Shown here in pieces: positions 7,519 through 15,976 of a stretch of 39,904 bases of DNA. Position numbers and translations under genes: made by a program. How positions within the stretch are numbered: position 1 is the first letter of the stretch; each line of letters starts with the position of its first letter. The notes under the pieces are model-generated. The model did no database searches. It had not been told where the DNA came from and saw only the letters and a program-made list of their open reading frames with translations. Origin of the DNA: Streptomyces violaceoruber (GTDB lineage Bacteria; Actinomycetota; Actinomycetes; Streptomycetales; Streptomycetaceae); assembly GCA_000720805.1 (NCBI GenBank), contig JODI01000112.1, positions 1-39,904 of the forward strand, written 5' to 3'.

Positions 7519-10500
7519 ATGCACGTACAGGAACTGGACGCCCTCGTCACCCGGCGCACCACAGCCGACAGCGTGAAACTCACCAGCGACGACTTCGGCG
7601 CCGCCGCCGCGCCGCTGGTGACCGAATGGCTTGGCGGCACCCTCACCGTCACCGGGGTGACACGCAGCACCCGGCCCGACGGGACCGTCGTCCTGAACGG
7701 AACCACCGACCTGCTCGGAGTGACCGGCCGGCCTGTCACCGGTATCGAGATCGGCCTCGACCCCGCCGACCAGCGGCCCTCGCTCTACCTCCCCTTCACG
7801 CTCCCCACCACGTGGAAATTCCCCACCTCCTTCCCGGAGACCAAGGACAGCGACTTGGCCCGGCTCGCCTTCACCATGGAACCGGAGTTCCTCCTCAGCT
7901 CCACCGTCCGGCCGGCGGCTGACGGGCGACCGCCTCTGCTTCCGGGGCTGACCTTCCACGGCGCCGGGGTGACGAAGCCGGACGCCCCCGAATGGCTCGG
8001 CGAGCTGCTCACCCTCGCTCAGGGCGCTCTCGCACTCTCGGGTCCCGTCACCCGCACGGCTGGTCCCCAGAAGAAGCGCAGGGCCGACATCACGCTGACC
8101 TCGCCGGCGCGGGGTGCCGGGGTGCTGGGGGCATCCTTCTTCCTGTGGGCCGGCTCACGCACCACCACCGCCGACGACGGCACCAGCACGGTGACCCATC
8201 CGGTGTGCCTGCGCGCCGACTTCACGCTCGACCGGGGCATGTCGGCGACGGTCAGCGCGCCGCTGCCCACCGGGAACGACAAGGTGGCCTTCACTGCGGA
8301 GGTGCTGCCCGGTGAGCACCTGCCGGCAGCTGTCCTGGCGTCCTGGGACGGCAGCGGGAGCGCGATGCGGCAACTGACAGGCCAGGGCTTCGAGCTGGGT
8401 GACACTGTGCTGCTCACCGGACTCGGCCTCGTCATCGATCCGGAGAAGCTCGACGAAGGATTGAAGGAGGCGGTCACCGAGGTCACCGTCAAGGCCGCCG
8501 CCAGACCCACGGTCGCCTGGACGGTGGCGGAGTCCGTCAAGGTGACCGAAGTGGGCGCCAAACTCACCGTCACCCGCCCGCTGACACGCGACCGTGGTGC
8601 CACCGTGACCGGATACGGCACCTTCACCGTCACCCCGGCACTCCGGATGACCGCCAGCGCCCTCATCCCGCCCGGCACCTTCCGGCTCGCCCAGGACAAG
8701 GACACCACCGCCAAGCTCACCGACGTCCTCAAGGGCTTCCAGCTCACTGCGCCGGCCGGCCTCCCCGACCTGACGCTGAGCGAGTTCAGCGCATCCGCCA
8801 CCCCCAAGGAGGGCGAGTACTCCCTCACGGCCAAGGTCGCCACGGCGTGGTGCCTCCCGCTGGGCGCGGCCGAAGTGACGCTCACCGGCGCCGAGTTCAA
8901 GCTCGATCGGAAGAAGAAAAAGAAGGAGGAGCGGGAGGGAAGGGAGGGGGCCGCGAAGGAACCGACGGACCGCCCGGACTCCACTCACGAGGTCACGGGC
9001 AAGGTGTCGGCCACCGCGAAACTCGGCCGCAAGGGCAGCGACAAGACCGTCGACTTCACGGCGGCCTGGACCCACCCGGGGCCGTTCGCTTTGGAGGGGA
9101 AGCTCCCCGACATCGAACTCACCGAGTTGCTCGACCGCCTGTCCTGCCCGCTCGAACTGCCCGACGGGACTCCGGCCGTCTCCCTCAAGGGCTCGAAAGC
9201 CACACTGAGCGCGAGCAAGGCCGTGGCCGGGCAACCAGCTGTGGACGTGCACTACGAACTCGGCCTGTCCACGACCGTCGCCTTCGGAACCGGCACCCAG
9301 CACCCCGTGACGCTCACGGGCAAGGCCGGCCGATCCGCCGACGGCACCTTCTTCGCCGCCGCCCTCTGGCAGCAGGACTGGTCGTGGTCGCCCAAGGACG
9401 TCGAGGGCTGGGGAGACGTCCTCGGCATCCTCGGCGACCTCACCTTCCGCAAATCGGGCCTGGCCGTCTGCACTGCGGACGGCGTCACCCTGGAAGCCGG
9501 CGCGAAGCTGCCCGACACCCTGCCGAAGAAGCTGGACCGCGGCCTGACCTTCTTCACCGAGGTCGGCTGGGGTGATTCACTCGCCTTTCTGGGGGAGATC
9601 TTCCCTGACACCGAGGGCATCCGGCTCAGCGCACGGCTCGCCCGCCCGATCGTCGACTCGGAGTTCACCGCAGCCATCGGCAAAGAGGACCCCGGTGAGG
9701 GGTTCGGCGCCCTCAGTCTGACCATCGTGCCCAAGAAGCTGAAGATCGCGCTCTCCACCACGTTCTTCCTCGACGTCTCCGGCCTCGGGTCACCATCCGG
9801 GACCACCCTGCGGTTCGTCGCCGAGGGAGCGGTGGAGAAGACCGACACCGGCTGGCTCCTGAGCCTCGGCCTGGTCCTCACGGACGACGAGACCGGCGGC
9901 CCGGGCGGGGCCGGGCAGCTCGCGCCCGGGCATCTGTCCGCGGTCATGCTCGACCGTCCCGGGCACATCCTGCTGCCTCAGACGGCCGAACCGGGCCCCA
10001 CGCGTGCCGAAGCCGCCCTCCCTCACACCGGCGGGACGCTCCCGGCCGTGCCCGCGGTGCCGCCGGCGGAGCAGCGGCCCACATGGCGGAAGGCCTTCGG
10101 TATCGACGGCTTCAACATCGCGTACTTCTACCTGGAGATGGCCTACAGCGCCCTCAACGGGTTCACCCTGGGCGGCGGCGGCTCCGTCGACATCGGACCG
10201 GCGTCCCTCGAACTGTCGGTGCACGGCAGGATCGGCGACCCGCCGTCGATCAGCTCCTTCTACTTCTCGCTGGCCGGGACGTCCCGGAAGCGCGGGGTGA
10301 CGATCCTCGACCTGGTCAAGATCGTCGCACCCGATCCGCCGTCCGCCCTGGACCTGCTGGACACGGTGGTCGTCCGAGAACTCCTCCTGTGCGCCGTCTC
10401 CGATCCGGACGGCTGGACCAACCGGGCGACCGGGCAGCACTGGGAGCCGGGCTTCTACGCCAGGGGCGACATCTCTCTCGGCTCCAACGCCTGGGAGTTC

Positions 10501-11163
10501 CAGGTACGCATCGAGCCCACGAGGCTCTACGTCTGCAGCCAGGTACGGCAGCCCATCGAGCTGGGCGGCGTCTTCACGTTCGCCAGCAGCGACGGCACCC
10601 AAGGCCCGCAGTACCTGCTCGACACCGGAGACCTCAGGCAACTTCGATTGCCTGAGAAGATCTTCTACCTCTCCGGCAGCCTCACCCTTCTCGGCCACCG
10701 GGTCCTCGCCGTCGAGGCGCTGCTGGCGCAGGGCGGCTTCGCCTTCGATCTCACCGTGGACATCGTCGCCGAACGAGTGGCGGTCCGCTGCTGCCTCAAC
10801 GAGCAGGGGTTGAAGGCCAGTGCCCGGGTCGACCTCGGCTTCGACATCACCCTGCCCCGTGACGCCCAGATCGCGGGGATTCCGCTGGGCGTCGGCCTGC
10901 TGGTCGGGGTGCACGTAGGAGGCGAGATCGAGGTCGACGTCACCACGGGGGCGATGGTCCGGCTCAGCGGCGCCTTCTCGCTGCGCGCCCTCGACACCAC
11001 GCTCGTCTCCACCAGCGCGGAACTGACCTTCGGCATCCGCTCCTGGAACGACGTGGTCAACGTCCTGGAGGAGGACCCGACGAAGCTTCTGGAGAAGGTG
11101 GTCACCGACGTCTGGGAGACCGCCAAGAACTGCGCCGTCAGGACGGCCGGTGCACTGATGTGA
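7519..11163 (+). CDS. Giant beta-rich repetitive operon protein G (1214 aa)
   Basis: The frame is open from an ATG at 7441, but that start would give a run of eight prolines. ATG 7519 gives a normal N-terminus (MHVQELDALVTRR), though its ribosome binding site is weak. Residues ~30-800 read as repeating ~100-130-residue units: alternating polar/hydrophobic strands, a short (L)xDLLxxL-type helix, then an LPxLxL strand (for example LTDVLKGFQL ... LPDLTLSEF, and WGDVLGILGDLTF). A Lys/Glu-rich linker lies near residue 465 (DRKKKKKEEREGREG). A more conserved-looking C-terminal region starts near residue 855 (FGIDGFNIAYFYLEMAYSA) and ends in a helix with Cys. No catalytic motif, signal or TM span. 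In texture it recalls the large uncharacterised beta-repeat proteins of bacteria and fungi such as DUF6603. I cannot assign that family with confidence. A long groove-shaped lipid conduit or scaffold is one hypothesis. Confidence 0.8.
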   Translation: MHVQELDALVTRRTTADSVKLTSDDFGAAAAPLVTEWLGGTLTVTGVTRSTRPDGTVVLNGTTDLLGVTGRPVTGIEIGLDPADQRPSLYLPFTLPTTWKFPTSFPETKDSDLARLAFTMEPEFLLSSTVRPAADGRPPLLPGLTFHGAGVTKPDAPEWLGELLTLAQGALALSGPVTRTAGPQKKRRADITLTSPARGAGVLGASFFLWAGSRTTTADDGTSTVTHPVCLRADFTLDRGMSATVSAPLPTGNDKVAFTAEVLPGEHLPAAVLASWDGSGSAMRQLTGQGFELGDTVLLTGLGLVIDPEKLDEGLKEAVTEVTVKAAARPTVAWTVAESVKVTEVGAKLTVTRPLTRDRGATVTGYGTFTVTPALRMTASALIPPGTFRLAQDKDTTAKLTDVLKGFQLTAPAGLPDLTLSEFSASATPKEGEYSLTAKVATAWCLPLGAAEVTLTGAEFKLDRKKKKKEEREGREGAAKEPTDRPDSTHEVTGKVSATAKLGRKGSDKTVDFTAAWTHPGPFALEGKLPDIELTELLDRLSCPLELPDGTPAVSLKGSKATLSASKAVAGQPAVDVHYELGLSTTVAFGTGTQHPVTLTGKAGRSADGTFFAAALWQQDWSWSPKDVEGWGDVLGILGDLTFRKSGLAVCTADGVTLEAGAKLPDTLPKKLDRGLTFFTEVGWGDSLAFLGEIFPDTEGIRLSARLARPIVDSEFTAAIGKEDPGEGFGALSLTIVPKKLKIALSTTFFLDVSGLGSPSGTTLRFVAEGAVEKTDTGWLLSLGLVLTDDETGGPGGAGQLAPGHLSAVMLDRPGHILLPQTAEPGPTRAEAALPHTGGTLPAVPAVPPAEQRPTWRKAFGIDGFNIAYFYLEMAYSALNGFTLGGGGSVDIGPASLELSVHGRIGDPPSISSFYFSLAGTSRKRGVTILDLVKIVAPDPPSALDLLDTVVVRELLLCAVSDPDGWTNRATGQHWEPGFYARGDISLGSNAWEFQVRIEPTRLYVCSQVRQPIELGGVFTFASSDGTQGPQYLLDTGDLRQLRLPEKIFYLSGSLTLLGHRVLAVEALLAQGGFAFDLTVDIVAERVAVRCCLNEQGLKASARVDLGFDITLPRDAQIAGIPLGVGLLVGVHVGGEIEVDVTTGAMVRLSGAFSLRALDTTLVSTSAELTFGIRSWNDVVNVLEEDPTKLLEKVVTDVWETAKNCAVRTAGALM

Positions 11164-11176
11164 ACCCACGGACCGC

Positions 11177-12577
11177 GCGGTCGGCAACTCGACCGCCAGG
11201 CCCTCCTCCCATGCCGCCAAGACATTCGTCGAGCAGGTGCCGGGCCTGTCCGAGCGGCACCGCCGCTCCAGCACCGGGCTGACCAGCTGGCTGCGGTCGA
11301 TCGCGATCGAGCTCGGCGGACGTCCGGCCGCGCGGTTGTGCCGCCGCCTGCGGCTGGCCGCGGGCCGGACCCGGCTGCTCAGGCTGCTGACGGCGCCGAC
11401 GGTGCCGGACCGCGCGCCGCGGGTGCTGGGGGTGGACGAGTTCGCCTTCCGCAAGGGCTGCACCTACGGCACCGTGCTGGTCGACGTCGAGGTCGGCCGG
11501 GTCGCGTGCTGCCCGACCGCACCTCGGAGACGTTCGCGGCCTGGCTCACCGCGCATCCCGGCACCGAGATCATCTGCCGGGACCGGGCCACCGCTTACAC
11601 CAAGGCAGTCAAGGAAGCCGCTCCTCACGCCCTCGAAGTGGCCGACCGATGGCACCTGTTGCAGAACCTGTCCGCCGCGGTGGAGAAGACCTGTCATCAG
11701 CACCGTGACTGCCTGCGCAAACGGGCCGAGGAGGAGACGATGACCGAGGTACCGGAGCCGCCCCGATGCTGTTGCCGCCCGCGGAGCTGCCCCGCACTCA
11801 GATCATCGAACGCACCCGCCACCGCTATGAAGACATCCACCGCCTGTTGGAGAAACGCTGGACGATCAGCGCCATCGCCCGCCGTCTCAACCTCGACCGC
11901 AAGACCTGCGCCGCTTCCGCGACGCCTCTCTCGACGAGCTACTAGTCTCCGCCCGCGAGCGCCGCCCCAACGGCGTCCTGGAGCCGTTCAAGGCATACCT
12001 CAACGCCCGCTTCACCGAAGCCCAAGGCCAGGCCAGCGGCACCCGGCTCTTCCTGGAGATCCAGGATCGCGGCTATCGCGGCAGCCGCCAGGTCGTCCGC
12101 AAACACCTCGCCGCCCTCCGCACGGGCACCGCTGAACCGGTCCGGGCCGACATCCCCAGCCCCCGCAAGATCACCTCGTGGATCATGCGGCCCCGCGAGG
12201 CTCTCTCCCAGAGGCAGGACGAGCGACTCCTCCAAGTCCGGCTCGCCTGCCCGGACATCACCCGCGCCTGCGACCTCGCCCGAGCCTTCGCCGATCTGGT
12301 CCGTCACCGGCGGGGATACCTGCTGCTGGAATGGATCCGGCTGGCCGGACAGGACGCCCCGAAACCCATGAAGGGCTTCGCCGGCTCCCTCCGCCAGGAC
12401 CTCGACGCAGTGACCGCCGGCCTGACCCTGCCCTGGAGCTCCGGGATCGTCGAGGGGCATGTGAACCGGGTGAAGACACTCAAGCGGGCTATGTACGGCC
12501 GAGCCTCATTCGAACTCCTTCGAACCCGGATCCTCATCCATCCATCAACTTCCCGGAACTGCAGACAGGGCCGCTGA
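11177..12577 (+). pseudogene. ISL3-family transposase, 5'-truncated and frameshifted
   Basis: Pieces of one ISL3 transposase follow each other in three frames. First comes TFVEQVPGLSERHRR ... RVLGVDEFAFRKGCTYGTVL (to ~11510), then TSETFAAWLTAHPGTEIICR ... WHLLQNLSAAVEKT (to ~11763). Next is IIERTRHRYEDIHRLLEK ... SAIARRLNLDRKT (to ~11910), then SLDELLVSARERRPNG ... SSGIVEGHVNRVKTLKRAMY to the TGA at 12577. That needs three frameshifts. The N-terminal zinc-finger part (about 100 residues) is missing, so the gene is dead. It begins a few bases after the operon's last stop, so it marks where the operon's original downstream flank was lost. Confidence 0.85.
12549..12571 (+). repeat. ISL3-type terminal repeat, copy A
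   Basis: A 23-base sequence ending GACAGGGCC lies at the 3' end of the broken ISL3 transposase. It matches 20 of 23 positions with a solo copy at 13506-13528 in the same orientation. Reverse-complemented, the solo copy begins GGCTCTGTCC, as expected for a terminal repeat of an ISL3-like element. Confidence 0.5.
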
Positions 12578-12609
12578 AAAACCCTGGTCGGATTCCGTGG
12601 AGCTCCAGT

Positions 12610-13461
12610 TCAGGACGATTGCGGGGTCGGCTGCGGCTCGCCGTCAGCCTTTGGACCGCCGGCGAGAGACACGAAGTACTCGTCGAGCAATATGAGCAGT
12701 TGATCCACAGCGTGTTGGTCGTCCTCGGGTGACCACGGCTCCGCGGGGCGGCCCTCGGGAAAGGCAAGATTCAGGACCAAGCCCGTCCAGACCAGGTTCG
12801 TCCCGAAACCCAGTTTGGCGGCGAGCCACTCCTGAAACCCGTTCAGCAAGTCGCCTGCTGCGGCGACGTTGTAGCCGTTGAGGAACCCGGTCACCGACCC
12901 GAAGGTGACGCGGCCAACGAATATGCCCGGATGCGTCTTGAAGTCTTCCCAGAGATCCTGGCGGGACTGCACTGGCTTGCGCATGGCACGCCCCGCACGA
13001 CTCCAGGCAGGGGGAATGTCCGACAGATCGCTGCCGACCCCCCACGTGGAGTACGAGACCACCTCCGGCCCCACGCCAAGCGCGGCGAGGAGCCTGCCCG
13101 CGCGCGCGGCCGAGTCGACCGGACCGCCCTTCCGGGTCCAGATGTGCGTTCCCGGAGCGTCCCCTTCGTGATGAGTGGCGACGAAATCCGTGCCTTCCAG
13201 CACGAAGAACGCCGCCCGGACCCTGCCGTGTCCGTCCCACGAGGTCTCAAGAGTCAGCCTCAGCCGACGAGCCACCGCGTCCAAGTCCACCGAGAGATAG
13301 GCGAACGAGTACATGGGCCATCCGACGCTTTGGAACATCGAGACTTGCCGGGCCGGATTGGGTCCGCCCGGGGGTTCTGTCGCGGGCTCCCAGCCGTCCT
13401 CGGCATCCGGTACGCACATCAGTTCAGTCACAGGGACAGTCAACCAGCATGCGGCGGCCAC
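12610..13461 (-). CDS. Hypothetical protein lying between two ISL3-type ends
   Basis: Up to 283 residues if read from 13461. The start is uncertain: the first ~40 residues are poor in structure, and internal Met codons (MFQSVGWPMYSFAYLSVDLD) are credible starts, the second having GGA upstream. The N-terminal half (YLSVDLDAVARRLRLTLETS, then VRAAFFVLEGTDFVATHH) is an alpha/beta domain. The second half contains GIFVGRVTFGSVTGFLNGYN and LGFGTNLVWTGLVLNLAFP. The tail is acidic with QHAVDQLLILLDEYF. I recall similar short actinomycete proteins with a conserved FxxGYxxA/LGxGTNLxW pattern, often near polymorphic-toxin or immunity genes, but I cannot name the family. Flanking ISL3-type ends in direct orientation suggest it may have moved with such an element. 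Confidence 0.65.
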   Translation of the reverse strand: MAAACWLTVPVTELMCVPDAEDGWEPATEPPGGPNPARQVSMFQSVGWPMYSFAYLSVDLDAVARRLRLTLETSWDGHGRVRAAFFVLEGTDFVATHHEGDAPGTHIWTRKGGPVDSAARAGRLLAALGVGPEVVSYSTWGVGSDLSDIPPAWSRAGRAMRKPVQSRQDLWEDFKTHPGIFVGRVTFGSVTGFLNGYNVAAAGDLLNGFQEWLAAKLGFGTNLVWTGLVLNLAFPEGRPAEPWSPEDDQHAVDQLLILLDEYFVSLAGGPKADGEPQPTPQSS

Positions 13462-13505
13462 GATGTGACGGCCGCCAGCAGTCTTGCAGCACCCACGACC
13501 AGCTG

Positions 13506-13528
13506 TTCACGGAACTGCGGACAGAGCC
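13506..13528 (+). repeat. Solo ISL3-type terminal repeat, copy B
   Basis: TTCACGGAACTGCGGACAGA then GCC. It matches copy A at 12549-12571 in 20 of 23 bases, same orientation, with no transposase attached. Nothing else is recognisable between 13529 and 13688. Confidence 0.5.
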
Positions 13529-13688
13529 TTGAAAATCCCCGGCCCTGCTCTTGGTCCCCACTTGGTCACATGCAGAACCAGGGAGTCGACTTGGACGGCG
13601 AGCAGGGGGCGGTCATTCCTCGCGGGTCATTGGCGCATGAGGGAGGAGGTACCCCGCCTGTTGTGCGCCCTGTGGTCGGCACTTGTTG

Positions 13689-14168
13689 TCAGATCTTGTG
13701 TTTGGGACTGCTGTCGGGGTGGAGCCTGCCGGCCTCATCGAGGTCGTTGAGTACCGCGGGCAAGCCGATGCGCAGCATCTTGCGCCGGACGTGGCCCAGG
13801 ATCTGGGCCATGAAGAACCCGCCGGTTCCTCCGAAACCCGTGTGGTCGTAGGTGAAGCGCGTTCCTGCGGCATGAGGCTCGATCCGGTAGGTGACCTCGG
13901 TGGTTTCGCCGCCTCCGTGGTCGGTCCACGAGTAGCGCAGCAGTCGCGGCTCGTCCACCTCCAGCACGACGCAGTCGACGATGCCGCTCCAGCCCGGCTT
14001 CGGCTTCGCGATGAACTGGAACTCGGTGCCGACGGTGGTGGCAAATCCTTCCGGTCGTGCCCCGGCGCCGGTCGCCGTCCACAGGGGGATGAGCGCCGGG
14101 TCTGTGACGGCGCGCCAGACCTTCGCGGGGGAGTGCGGGTAGTCGTGGACGATGTGGATGGCGCTCAT
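13689..14168 (-). CDS. SRPBCC (START/AHSA1-like) domain protein
   Basis: 159 residues from ATG 14168. An upstream in-frame start (14198) adds a Cys-rich leader lacking a ribosome binding site, whereas GGGAG sits just before 14168. The N-terminus HIVHDYPHSPAKVWRAVTDP and the ARPEGF...GTEFQF strand are typical of the polyketide-cyclase/AHSA1 branch of the SRPBCC fold. The LLRYSWTDHGGGETTEVTYRI strands followed by a long C-terminal helix complete the helix-grip. Such proteins bind small hydrophobic ligands in a deep pocket. The gene is divergent from a TetR repressor gene across ~100 bases holding a dyad, so it is very likely that repressor's target. The actual ligand is unknown. Confidence 0.85.
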   Translation of the reverse strand: MSAIHIVHDYPHSPAKVWRAVTDPALIPLWTATGAGARPEGFATTVGTEFQFIAKPKPGWSGIVDCVVLEVDEPRLLRYSWTDHGGGETTEVTYRIEPHAAGTRFTYDHTGFGGTGGFFMAQILGHVRRKMLRIGLPAVLNDLDEAGRLHPDSSPKHKI

Positions 14169-14207
14169 GGGGCTCCCAAGGCAGTGCGGACATCTCACTG
14201 AAAAAAA

Positions 14208-14239
14208 TTACAGTAGCTGAAAATATACTGTAGCAGTAA
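14208..14239. promoter_or_regulatory. Probable TetR operator between the SRPBCC and TetR genes
   Basis: ACAGTA (14210-14215) and TACTGT (14226-14231) are perfect inverted half-sites with a 10-base spacer, in an AT-rich patch inside GC-rich DNA. Flanking TTAC and GTAA extend the dyad loosely to 14208-14239. Its position between divergent genes suits a TetR autoregulator. Confidence 0.65.
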
Positions 14240-14269
14240 CAATCTCGTCGCTGGACTAAGCTGTCACGC

Positions 14270-15028
14270 GTGAGCACGGTGGACTGGACGGGATGGCGCA
14301 GACAGGTCGAGGAGCCCGCGGCCGAGGGATTGCGGGAGCGGAAGAAGCGTCTGATGAGGCAACGCCTGTCGGACACCGCGACCGAGATGTTCCTGGAGCA
14401 CGGCTTCGACGGCGTTCGCGTAGCGGAGATCGCCCAGGCATGCGGAGTCTCGGAGAAGACGGTTTTCAACTACTTCCCCACCAAGGAATCACTCATCCTG
14501 GACCTCGATGAGACCACGATGACCGCCCTGCGCACCGGCCTGGCTATCCCAGGCCGCTGCCCGGTCGACGCGGTGCTGCGGGCCCTGTCCGACGAGTTGC
14601 ACGGCATGACGTCCTGGATCGCCGCACAGGACGACCCGGCCCAAGCCGCCGCCGTGATCAGGCGCTTCCGCGAACTGACCTGGTCCACGCCCTCACTGCG
14701 GGCCTACCACCACGACATGACCGACCGGCTTATCGGCGTCGCAGCCGAGGCGCTGGCCCAGCGCACCGGGATGAGCCCGGATGATCCAGAGCCGCAGATC
14801 GCGGCAAGGGCTCTGCTCGGGCTGTGGCCCATCCAGTTCCGGAGCCTGGGAAAACACCTGGAGAGCGTTGGCACACCTGAGCAGGTGCATAAGGCCGTGA
14901 CCGCCGACGTCCGTCGTGCAGCCAAGCTCATCGAGGCCGGCCTGGCCTCGTTCCAGGCTCTGGGAGATCCGCCGATACCCGTGCCCGCCATGCACTCTGA
15001 GCAAGAGCAAGGCCTGCCGACTCGTTGA
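14270..15028 (+). CDS. TetR/AcrR-family transcriptional regulator
   Basis: 252 residues, GTG start. The DNA-binding helix-turn-helix is clear: TATEMFLEHGFDGVRVAEIA, then CGVSEKTVFNYFPTKESL at residues ~36-78. This is the classic TetR signature, with NYF replacing the usual YYH and K-E-S-L following. The C-terminal domain (helices to ~230) should bind an unidentified ligand. It is transcribed away from the SRPBCC gene with a shared dyad in between, so it probably represses that gene and itself. The start is preceded by no strong ribosome binding site; a leaderless or near-leaderless transcript is possible. Confidence 0.92.
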   Translation: MSTVDWTGWRRQVEEPAAEGLRERKKRLMRQRLSDTATEMFLEHGFDGVRVAEIAQACGVSEKTVFNYFPTKESLILDLDETTMTALRTGLAIPGRCPVDAVLRALSDELHGMTSWIAAQDDPAQAAAVIRRFRELTWSTPSLRAYHHDMTDRLIGVAAEALAQRTGMSPDDPEPQIAARALLGLWPIQFRSLGKHLESVGTPEQVHKAVTADVRRAAKLIEAGLASFQALGDPPIPVPAMHSEQEQGLPTR

Positions 15029-15281
15029 CACACGCAGCCACGTCCCCCGCCCGGGAGGCTGGGGAGCGAATGCGAGCATCTCTGGGAATCCCCGAGCAAG
15101 AGGTGGGGATTTTCAAAGAGCCCCAACAGGCGGGGCGCTACGTCCCTATGGTGGCCTCTGCCGCAGGCGCGCACGGCACGTTCCGGCCTCATTCGGCGTA
15201 CCCCATCTGACCGGTACTCCGCCGAGACGGCGCCACCATGAAGAAGGCCCCGTCGGCGGGCACGGGTGTGCCACCGTGCGC
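15029..15281. other. Stretch without a supported gene between the TetR gene and the ISL3 element
   Basis: A 61-codon open frame starting at a TTG (15025-15210) overlaps the TetR stop, but it has no ribosome binding site or recognisable composition. I treat the stretch as non-coding flank of the insertion sequence. Confidence 0.4.
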
Positions 15282-15968
15282 CGGTGACGCTCCGTCACGG
15301 GTGACGGCGTCGGAGCAGGGCCCTGAGGATGACGCGGTGGCGGAGCAGCGGGACTCCCGCGCTCCGGCCGTGATCCGTTTCTGTAGCTTCAGGTCGGTGA
15401 TACGGCCTTCGTTGACGCCGGAGTTGTACGGGGTGGTGATGCCCTGCACGACTGCGGGCTGGTCTTCGCGCATGGCCTTGGCCAGGCTGGCCAGTGCGGC
15501 AAGTCGGGAGGCCGCGAGTTGGTCGAGCCAGCCGGGCAGCGGGGCGGCATCGCGCGCGTCGAGCATGGCCGCGAACTGCCGTACCAGGTCGTGGGTTCAG
15601 TCCAACTCCGCGCAGTGCTCGAACAGTCGGCGGAGTGCCTCGGTCGCGTGCAGGCCGCGCCGGGACGGTGTGGTGGTGATCCACCGTGCGGCCTGGCCGG
15701 GCGAGGGTGGCCGCTCGCGCGGTGTGTCGATCGGCAGCCCGCGACGTAGCGGTGCGATGGCCATTTTGACCCGCTGATAGTGGCCGCAGTAGCCCTTGGC
15801 GACGATCTCCTGGTGCAGCACCGTCGCGGTGTGCTCGCCTTCCTCCCAGCGCTGCCGAAGGTACTCCAGATACGGATCGAGGCTCGTTGACCGGCGGGGC
15901 GGAGTGCGTCGTACGCACTCCTGCCAGGAGGTTGCTCGTGCGTACTTGGCCACGGTGCGTCGGTTCAG

Positions 15969-15976
15969 CCCCAGCT
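15969..15976 (+). repeat. 8-bp target duplication of the inserted element (left copy CCCCAGCT; right copy ACCCAGCT at 16723-16730)
   Basis: Seven of eight bases match on the two sides of the 746-bp insertion. Removing the insertion plus one copy restores the transposase reading AIARELGLNRRTV, the form expected of an intact ISL3 protein. Eight-base duplications are typical of ISL3-family transposition. Confidence 0.75.

Noticed and set aside
347..11163. Reading the operon as a terpene or quinone biosynthetic cluster
   Set aside because: Apart from the polyprenyl synthase there is no terpene cyclase, methyltransferase, oxidoreductase or UbiA-type transferase in the run.
13689..14469. Extended minus-strand frames over the SRPBCC gene and TetR gene
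   Set aside because: Beyond 14168 the frame has no start signal and runs antisense into the TetR coding region.
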